64,000 nucleotides of DNA, from NCBI RefSeq assembly GCF_900120175.1, contig NZ_FQLF01000002.1, positions 682,001-746,000 of the forward strand, written 5' to 3'. The position numbers and the translations under genes are program-made. Origin of the DNA: Oceanicoccus sp. KOV_DT_Chl (GTDB lineage: Bacteria; Pseudomonadota; Gammaproteobacteria; Pseudomonadales; Dasaniaceae). Below are positions 57,582 through 64,000 of the stretch, piece after piece. The notes beneath the pieces are model-generated. The model searched no databases. It had not been told where the DNA came from and saw only the letters and a program-made list of their open reading frames with translations. Numbering within the stretch: position 1 is the stretch's first letter; each line of letters begins with the position of its first letter.

Positions 57582-59969
57582 TCACCCGGCCTTTACCTGT
57601 AAGCGTAATAAGGCCTGCTGAAAATCACTACTAAAGTCTTTTTCTAGTGGTATAACTGGAGAGGGATTTATACCACTGAGCATGGCTTTAAGTTCATCTG
57701 CTATATTTTGTGCGGTAATTTCTTCAAGTGACAAATGAGGAATTTTCATTCGCTTAGCCAAAGTACTGACTTTACCTTGGCCCAAGGTATAATCAAGAAC
57801 CAATACCGGGCTTTGCATTTCTATAGCAAAAACCATAGAGTGAAATCGCATAGCCAACACGGCATCAGCGCCAGCAAATAAAGTGCAGGCTTGTTGGGGC
57901 TCAACCTCGTGGGTCAAATAAAAAGTATCAAGACAATCTTTAAAGCTATCAACCAGCGGATTATTTCCGGAAAATAAACGCCGATAATACCAGCGATCAT
58001 CACCACCATGATGATTAGTACACATTGGAAAAGGAATAATTCGCAACTTCGGATCATCCTTTACCAATAGACCTAATGCAAGCAACAACTGCTCTTCATA
58101 TTGTTTCTTTAATACCCGCGCCTGCTGCTCTGAATAATTGGAATACTGCTGATGAGGCCATTCCCTAAGACCAAGTATCAAATATTTTTCACCGGTATCA
58201 ACCTTGTTCACAGCGGACTTTCGGGATCTCAGCCACACATGCGCAGGATCTTCAGTAACAATATCATCACGGGTATTAACGCCTAGCGCTGCGGCAGCGG
58301 CTTTTGATTTTTCATCACGATATAAACGTATGGATGACAACGAAAGAATACGCTCAATATATCGGTTATGTAATTTGCTGCCCAAGGGACCAACGCCACA
58401 CCCCGATAAAATTGTAGGCACCTGCGCACAAGCCGCGCGCTGAAACAATGCCAACATATCCAATATGGCATTCACCGCCATCAATGGACCGCCTCCAAAT
58501 AACAACAAATCCATCTGAGATACTTGAGTTAGGGCCTCTTGCAAATGGATTACCTTAATGCCTGACAACTCCGGCATTTGCTGGCAGGTAAAATCAGATA
58601 TATAAGGATCTAAACTTACCAGGCATATCTCAACATCCGGCAATGTTTGACACAGGCTGTGCACAACCCCACCAAGAATCGCTTTATCTCCCAGCGTCTC
58701 TGTACCGTACCATCCACAAATCATCACTTGTCTGGGTTCATCTTTGGAAAGCAGTGAAAATGTCTGTGCGGGTTTTGGATCAACCTTATCTAAGCCATAG
58801 TTCTTTTGCTGCTTTAATAATTTCGCTTGCCGTAGCACCTGACCTATTGGCACCAGTGCCTCGCCTTTAATAAATTTTCGCAAGGGCAACCCTAGTCGAT
58901 CAGCCACCTCGATCGTACACTGTTTTAAAAATTCATTTCCTGGCGGAATGCCACCGTAATCGTGTTTACAATTATCACATTTACTCTGCAGTATTTCGTG
59001 TAAGTGTGGCGCATTAGAAAAATACAGTTGCGAGCTATCTTGATCGATGACACTTCCCAGCACATCACTTTCAACAGCGCAGTACATAAGTTCACCACGC
59101 GCAGAGAGGGTAATACCACGATGCTGCCAGTTACACCCTGCCTTACGTGGCTCTTGGTACATGATCTGATCAATAAGCGAACGATAAAAGAAACGCTGGG
59201 GCTCTGACTCCTCATATTCCTGAATCAAATTCTCCAGAAAAATACATAAATCGTATTTCTCTTGAAAATTAAGCGCAAATGGCTCGGTGACATTGTCGGT
59301 ATACAATCGCTGGTGTGGCACCGCCAAGCGATACTTGATATGCACATCTTGGGCAATCGCGTAATCAAGTAAATCATACAGTCCGTAGACATTATCTTTA
59401 ATAACAGTACATGCCAATTGATAGCTTGCAACCGCACGGGAATGTTTAGCATGCGCCAGAACTTTCTCGGCATTTTCAAAATTTCCTGGCCTGCCACGCA
59501 CCAAGTCATGCACATCACCCACACCATCCAAAGAAATCATCACATCCAGATTCCCAGCGTAACGCTGCGCCATTTCACCTACAGCATCGATACTGGCTAT
59601 GACTTTTTTAGACACCAGCGCATTTGTAATCAAGCTGATGGTTTTTAACTGCGGGAGATTTTTATAGAGCACCTCAACCAACTCAGGCAAATCTTTCCTT
59701 AAGGTTGGCTCACCACCATTGAGCCCGACACTTCGAACATCGGTAAATAAATCATTCTTTAAGGCATCGGAAAGCTGCTCAACACTTATCTGGGTATCAA
59801 GTTTTTGCTTCCATATTTCACACATTTGACAGCGGGCATTACAGATATCATTCACCGGAAATTGAATGACACGGGGCTTCACCAAAGGCCATGGCTTGGA
59901 CTGATAAGAACGAACAATATCTTCGACGGCATTAATAATTGAACGCACATCTATCTCCGTAACTGGCAA
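57582..59969 (-). CDS. Radical SAM / polysaccharide pyruvyl transferase fusion protein
   Basis: A 795-residue two-domain protein. Residues 1 to about 350 are a radical SAM domain with the cluster motif CNARCQMC (C43, C47, C50), VGLNGGEPTLRKDL and SLDGVGDVHDLVRG. A cysteine-rich, SPASM-like end follows (C279, C297, C331, C334, C351). A linker of about 60 residues leads to a polysaccharide pyruvyl transferase domain (about 413-795). This has a CsaB/WcaK-type start ICGWYGTETLGDKAILGG and the ending GADAVLAMRFHSMVFAIEM. It should modify a sugar of the surface polymer. Which reaction the radical domain does, and whether both halves share a substrate, is not known. No signal peptide, so cytosolic. 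Confidence 0.9.
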   Translation of the reverse strand: MPVTEIDVRSIINAVEDIVRSYQSKPWPLVKPRVIQFPVNDICNARCQMCEIWKQKLDTQISVEQLSDALKNDLFTDVRSVGLNGGEPTLRKDLPELVEVLYKNLPQLKTISLITNALVSKKVIASIDAVGEMAQRYAGNLDVMISLDGVGDVHDLVRGRPGNFENAEKVLAHAKHSRAVASYQLACTVIKDNVYGLYDLLDYAIAQDVHIKYRLAVPHQRLYTDNVTEPFALNFQEKYDLCIFLENLIQEYEESEPQRFFYRSLIDQIMYQEPRKAGCNWQHRGITLSARGELMYCAVESDVLGSVIDQDSSQLYFSNAPHLHEILQSKCDNCKHDYGGIPPGNEFLKQCTIEVADRLGLPLRKFIKGEALVPIGQVLRQAKLLKQQKNYGLDKVDPKPAQTFSLLSKDEPRQVMICGWYGTETLGDKAILGGVVHSLCQTLPDVEICLVSLDPYISDFTCQQMPELSGIKVIHLQEALTQVSQMDLLLFGGGPLMAVNAILDMLALFQRAACAQVPTILSGCGVGPLGSKLHNRYIERILSLSSIRLYRDEKSKAAAAALGVNTRDDIVTEDPAHVWLRSRKSAVNKVDTGEKYLILGLREWPHQQYSNYSEQQARVLKKQYEEQLLLALGLLVKDDPKLRIIPFPMCTNHHGGDDRWYYRRLFSGNNPLVDSFKDCLDTFYLTHEVEPQQACTLFAGADAVLAMRFHSMVFAIEMQSPVLVLDYTLGQGKVSTLAKRMKIPHLSLEEITAQNIADELKAMLSGINPSPVIPLEKDFSSDFQQALLRLQVKAG

Positions 59970-60068
59970 CTCGCATTTGTAATACTTTCAAACTTACTCC
60001 TCTTTCAATCATAATGCCCTTTAACATACCCCTCGATTCCAATATTCTGCTTACCGTTTTCCGTACTC

Positions 60069-61385
60069 CTAAGGAGCTTTAGGTAAATAACTCTTTAAAT
60101 ATCCTATTAAGCCTTGCAAAAAAAGCGCTCTTGTTTTCATAAAAAACAAAGGCCGCATTGCAGCATTAAACAGATCGAATAAATAAAATGCGACAAACAG
60201 TGATATTACTGTCGCCATTGCCGCTCCAATTCCTCCATAAAGTGGTATTAGCACTAGATTTAACAGCACATTACATACTGTACCCAGCAGCATCCTGTAC
60301 AAAGACAATATAATTTTACCTTCAGCAAAAATCCATGAGCCGGAACACAAACCTATTGCTACAGCAGGAAGACACCAGATATAAATCATTAAAATACTAG
60401 CAGCTTCGACATATTGTTCCCCAAAAAGTGTCTCGATCAATACAGGAGCAAGTAACATTGTAGGCAATACAATGGCATAACTCATCGCCGCTAATATTAA
60501 GAATAGATTCTGCAAGCTCTGCATATAATCATGTTCTGATGTCGCTCTAACGGCAATAATAGCGGGAAAGGTTGTACTAACAATTGCAGCAGGAATAAAG
60601 TACCAGGCGTCAGATAATCTTGCCGCAGTAGCGAACACCCCCACCGCTTTAATACCCACCATCTCCTCTAGCATCAGCTGATCTAAACGCATACAAAGCA
60701 TTGTACCTACTCCTGCCACAACTTCAGGCCAACATTCTGCGATCATTTTTTTGCTAGCTGCAACACTAAACTGACCGAATAACAGCTTATGATGTGCATG
60801 CCTATAGGCAATCAGCGCAAACAACCCCACCAGCATTAACTCACCACTAATAACTGCTGCAAAATATAGAAGGTCAGCTTCTAAAAATACTAGTACCAGA
60901 TTTACAGCTGACGCCGTAACAAAGGCAATGCTTTTGTAGATTGTGGAATACTTGGCCGCGACCTGTGACTGAAAAAAGAACTCAATGACATCGAATGCAC
61001 GAAACAGGCTACCAATAGCAAGAACCACTATAAGCAACCGGGCCTCGGGCGGCCCCACCCCCAACACCAGGCTAACAACAAGCAACAATAAAAAACAAAC
61101 TACTGCCACAAAAAGTTTACAAACAAAAACTGACGCTATGATTTCATCACGCTTCTCAGGAAACCTGACCAGATCCCGAACTAACATCCGGTTTAAACCT
61201 AATGCAATTAGCGGCTCGGTTACTGCCACCAGTACAACTGCAAAATTAAGCAAACCAAATTTTTCAGGACCCAAGTAGCGCGCTATATATGCAAAAAGAA
61301 AAATGCCTATAGTGATTCGAGCAACTTTCTCGGCCAACAGCCAGAGAGTGTTATTCAAATAGGGTCTTATTCGTTCGATTTTCAA
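60069..61385 (-). CDS. Wzx-like polysaccharide flippase (MOP superfamily)
   Basis: A 438-residue protein with 12 or so membrane helices. FLFAYIARYLGPEKFGLLNF is the usual N-terminal signature of the Wzx/RfbX family. It should flip lipid-linked oligosaccharide units across the inner membrane. A Wzy polymerase and an initiating transferase are not seen here and may lie beyond the right edge. Confidence 0.92.
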   Translation of the reverse strand: MKIERIRPYLNNTLWLLAEKVARITIGIFLFAYIARYLGPEKFGLLNFAVVLVAVTEPLIALGLNRMLVRDLVRFPEKRDEIIASVFVCKLFVAVVCFLLLLVVSLVLGVGPPEARLLIVVLAIGSLFRAFDVIEFFFQSQVAAKYSTIYKSIAFVTASAVNLVLVFLEADLLYFAAVISGELMLVGLFALIAYRHAHHKLLFGQFSVAASKKMIAECWPEVVAGVGTMLCMRLDQLMLEEMVGIKAVGVFATAARLSDAWYFIPAAIVSTTFPAIIAVRATSEHDYMQSLQNLFLILAAMSYAIVLPTMLLAPVLIETLFGEQYVEAASILMIYIWCLPAVAIGLCSGSWIFAEGKIILSLYRMLLGTVCNVLLNLVLIPLYGGIGAAMATVISLFVAFYLFDLFNAAMRPLFFMKTRALFLQGLIGYLKSYLPKAP

Positions 61386-61503
61386 AATTTATTGTTGTCC
61401 TGCCGCGTGCTTTGAAAAGCCATTTCTACTTCTCCAACAACTATCAATTACTAACTTTCAAAAACCCAAACCCTAAACCCGTTTATAACTTTGCTTACCG
61501 CCA

Positions 61504-62364
61504 CTACGCATTCTTTTCTTCATCCTTATAGAGAAGAGTCGTTATTTGTTCAGAGACCAGCCCCATTAAAAAAACCAGCATTGCACTAATAAAAAGCAGC
61601 GCGCTCATATTAGTAAACCGCCCCATCGTAGTGTAGGTATATCCGTAATAACAAACACCTGTTATAAAAAACATTATCGATATGGGGAAGAATATTTTTA
61701 ATGGCGAATACAATGTTCCAACCTTAAATATTATTAGCAAAAACTTGGTTCCATCTCTAAGCAAATTAATATGACTCGAACCTAAACGCTTTTCAGCTTC
61801 GATCGGAATATACTTGACCGTAAAGCCAGCTCTAAAAAAGCTCATAGTAATGGTTGTTGGGTAAGAAAACCCATTAGGCAACATATAAATAAATTGCAGA
61901 AATTTATCTTTACGCACCGCTCTAAAGCCTGAAGTCAGGTCTTCTACTTTATGCCCTACCATAAAGGTAGCAAGGCGATTATAAATTTTATTGCCTGCCA
62001 AACGGCTAACACTGGCTTGCGAACCATCATTACGAGCCCCAACAACCATATCGTAGCCCTTATCAAACTCTGCCAATAAGCGAGGGATATCATTCGGTTT
62101 ATGCTGCCCATCACCATCCATAAAAACAATGACGTCGCCAGTCGCTTTTTTAGCACCTGATTTAATAGCTGCACCATTACCCTTGCTATAGGGATGCCGC
62201 ACCTCAACAACCTCGCAGGTCTCACAAACCGCCGAGGTATTATCATCCGAGCCATCATTAACTACGATGAGCTCAGCCATGGGCATGGCCACTTTTATAG
62301 CCGGCAAAAGTACTAGCAATGATTCAGCTTCATTTTTTGCAGGTATTACAACAGACACTTTCAT
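61504..62364 (-). CDS. Glycosyltransferase family 2 (dolichol-phosphate-mannose synthase-like)
   Basis: A 286-residue GT-A enzyme with two C-terminal membrane helices. The N-terminus reads VSVVIPAKNEAESLLVLLP, the metal site is FMDGDGQHKPND (DxD-like), and VEDLTSGFRAVRKDKFLQF follows. Such enzymes move a sugar to a polyprenyl phosphate. It could supply a lipid-linked sugar for the cluster. Confidence 0.9.
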   Translation of the reverse strand: MKVSVVIPAKNEAESLLVLLPAIKVAMPMAELIVVNDGSDDNTSAVCETCEVVEVRHPYSKGNGAAIKSGAKKATGDVIVFMDGDGQHKPNDIPRLLAEFDKGYDMVVGARNDGSQASVSRLAGNKIYNRLATFMVGHKVEDLTSGFRAVRKDKFLQFIYMLPNGFSYPTTITMSFFRAGFTVKYIPIEAEKRLGSSHINLLRDGTKFLLIIFKVGTLYSPLKIFFPISIMFFITGVCYYGYTYTTMGRFTNMSALLFISAMLVFLMGLVSEQITTLLYKDEEKNA

Positions 62365-62410
62365 TAGGTCACCTTGACGTATATAAATTCACTTAAGCAG
62401 TTGGCCGCAC

Positions 62411-64000
62411 TCACTCACCGCAGCAGTTGTTAATCTGTAGCGATAAACGCTCAATATCCTCTAAATATTTATCATTAGCAAAGCCTTTTATAATGGCTAA
62501 ATATTCCCTGGCCTCATCAACTTCTTGTGAATGAAGAGCCAAATCTGCTAAAGCTATATAACCTTTAGCATTAGGCGATATCGCCATTGCTTGCAGCAAC
62601 AACTGTTTACTTTCTGCTGAACGCCCACGCTCGAACTCAAAAATTCCGTAGCCGCTTAACACATTCGAGCGCGCCCAATTACTCAAGGACTGATTATCCA
62701 AAACATTCAAAAATATGGCCTCAACCACATCAGCCTTAGCATAACAATCGCTATTACGATAACAAACAACCAGCTGGCTAAGATAGCTATCAGTACTCAC
62801 CCTATACGTATTACTCTTCAAACGCTTTAATAGCTCTGCCATTATTTGCGGTGAAAACATCTCATTATAACGAGAATGAAACACTAATAACCCCAAGTAG
62901 GATGCCACATAATCTGCATCTGCCTTGGCGGCCAGATTGGCACGTTTAAGCGCCTGCTGATATAAACTTGCGGCTTCTGCCGCGCGCCCAGCTAGAATTT
63001 CTACCTCACAGGCTTGCAGATATAACATCCCCAACTCCCATTGTGATCGCGCAGAATCAGGGTGCCTTGCTGCATCTGCCTGCATCTGTCCTGCCGCTGT
63101 TGACCATTCTGCCGCACGGAGAAATGTCATACTCGCAGTAAACATTAACAACGGCAGCGCAATCAGAATAACCCGTTGAGATGTTATTAAATTCCTTTTA
63201 AGTAACTCGGCTACAAGCATTACAACGATTAAAACAATCCCTACCGAGGGCAAATAGTTCCTATGCTCATACATAATTTCCAACGGTATAAAACTTGATT
63301 CAAGGCTATGCCCGATAATAAAAAAACTGATGCCAAAGCCAAGCCAGACAAACTTTTTCCTGCAAACTATCGCAGCCAAGACTAACAACGCTAAACCAAC
63401 AATTGAAATCACAGTAGAAACAGGCTTAAACAACTCCGTAGAAAATCTAAAATCATCATGATGCAAGCTATACTGACTAATATTAGGTATCACAATCCAG
63501 TTCAAATATGACCAAAGCACTCTTGGCTCGGTAAGCAAACGCTCGTATTGAGTAAACTGACGCATTTGGTAACCATCAACAAACCATGACTTAACAAATT
63601 GCAGGTAATACAGGATCACTAATACGGCAGCACCAGTTACAATCCAAAAAAACTGCCGGTAACGCTTTTCACGTAGTGATGTAGGCTGATCATTAAAGAA
63701 GTAGTATTCGATGAGAACAAAAAATACCGGCATTAGTATTGCATTTTCTTTACTTAATACGCCAAGCGCTAAACAGCTGGCGATCAAAACAGGGGACAAC
63801 CACTGCCTCTTGCCTGGACTTTCTAACTGCTGCCGCCAGCGGATATAACAAACCAACCCTAACAGCGTGAACATCCCTGACAATAAGGTCATCCTTTGAA
63901 CCACATAAAAAATAGTTGATATATGTAGCGGATGGATAGCCCAGAGCAAACCCACACTAAACGCCAATAATGTTATACGTTTCGGAGTAAGCCATTCATT
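62411..64000 (-). CDS. Multi-span membrane protein with TPR repeats (TMTC/Wzy-like), N-terminus beyond window
   Basis: The frame is open through base 64000, so the N-terminus is missing. About eight hydrophobic helices are seen. The first loop has HPLHISTIFYVVQRMTLLSG, like the HPLHxExVxxxxxR loop of TMTC-type and PMT-clan membrane glycosyltransferases. The C-terminal 230 residues are TPR-like helices (LGMLYLQACEVEILAGRAAE, LLVFHSRYN). It may transfer or polymerise sugars on the outer face of the membrane. The call rests on pattern likeness. Confidence 0.75.
   Translation of the reverse strand, partial: NEWLTPKRITLLAFSVGLLWAIHPLHISTIFYVVQRMTLLSGMFTLLGLVCYIRWRQQLESPGKRQWLSPVLIASCLALGVLSKENAILMPVFFVLIEYYFFNDQPTSLREKRYRQFFWIVTGAAVLVILYYLQFVKSWFVDGYQMRQFTQYERLLTEPRVLWSYLNWIVIPNISQYSLHHDDFRFSTELFKPVSTVISIVGLALLVLAAIVCRKKFVWLGFGISFFIIGHSLESSFIPLEIMYEHRNYLPSVGIVLIVVMLVAELLKRNLITSQRVILIALPLLMFTASMTFLRAAEWSTAAGQMQADAARHPDSARSQWELGMLYLQACEVEILAGRAAEAASLYQQALKRANLAAKADADYVASYLGLLVFHSRYNEMFSPQIMAELLKRLKSNTYRVSTDSYLSQLVVCYRNSDCYAKADVVEAIFLNVLDNQSLSNWARSNVLSGYGIFEFERGRSAESKQLLLQAMAISPNAKGYIALADLALHSQEVDEAREYLAIIKGFANDKYLEDIERLSLQINNCCGE

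Noticed and set aside
1-64000. rRNA, tRNA, insertion sequence or prophage genes
   Set aside because: None recognised by eye. A tRNA could be missed without a scan, so this is weak negative evidence.

Overview
The window looks like chromosomal DNA of a marine-type gammaproteobacterium. The core genes (rimO, rsmE, msrA, htpX, ampD/ampE, nadC, liuRABCDE) read like gammaproteobacterial versions. There are four TonB-dependent receptors, c-type cytochromes, a PEP-CTERM-type protein and a two-partner secretion pair. A Cellvibrionales/Spongiibacteraceae-like lineage is my guess from gene content only. I see no rRNA, tRNA, CRISPR array, transposase or phage gene.

Layout. 0-1.6 kb: a TonB-dependent receptor cut by the left edge, with a Fur-box-like site upstream. 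1.9-7.1 kb: a glycine-rich lipoprotein, rimO, rsmE, msrA and a PEP-CTERM-type secreted protein. 7.9-11.5 kb: a TpsB transporter and an unusually short TpsA partner with calcium-binding and proline-rich repeats, closed by a 12-bp-stem terminator. 11.6-17.0 kb: a solitary GspF/PilC-like protein, a VWA/J-domain pair, htpX, a GNAT acetyltransferase and an SRPBCC protein. 17.1-27.0 kb: a haem-rich minus-strand locus (diheme cytochrome c4, MauG/CcpA-type peroxidase, beta-helix/cytochrome c fusion), two TonB receptors and a membrane-bound AraC-type regulator. 27.1-33 kb: Mpo1-like dioxygenase, class 3-type aldehyde dehydrogenase, TetR regulator, diguanylate cyclase, SPOR-like lipoprotein, HSL-type esterase. 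33-40.6 kb: sulfotransferase, SBF-type symporter, and a minus-strand set of DUF1214, YhhN, TonB receptor and sterol-desaturase-like hydroxylase, suggestive of sterol or lipid use. 41-48 kb: the complete liuRABCDE leucine/isovalerate operon. 48-53.8 kb: ampE, ampD, a DUF1631 protein, a retropepsin-like protease and nadC. 53.8-64 kb: a seven-gene minus-strand surface-polysaccharide cluster with a radical SAM/polysaccharide pyruvyl transferase fusion; it continues past the right edge.

Two observations matter most. First, eight genes are broken by one frameshift each, at least five of them in a homopolymer run. Seven are mended by adding one base and one by removing one base, so base-call errors are more likely than gene decay. 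One correction restores a conserved-looking C-terminus and a 4-base ATGA overlap with the next gene. Second, a shared motif with core AAAGCTGACG(G/A)ATT lies upstream of the cytochrome operon, upstream of one TonB receptor, and in the gap beside the AraC-type regulator. This suggests a small local regulon. No start, function or substrate here has been tested by database search; assignments rest on motifs and remembered family features.
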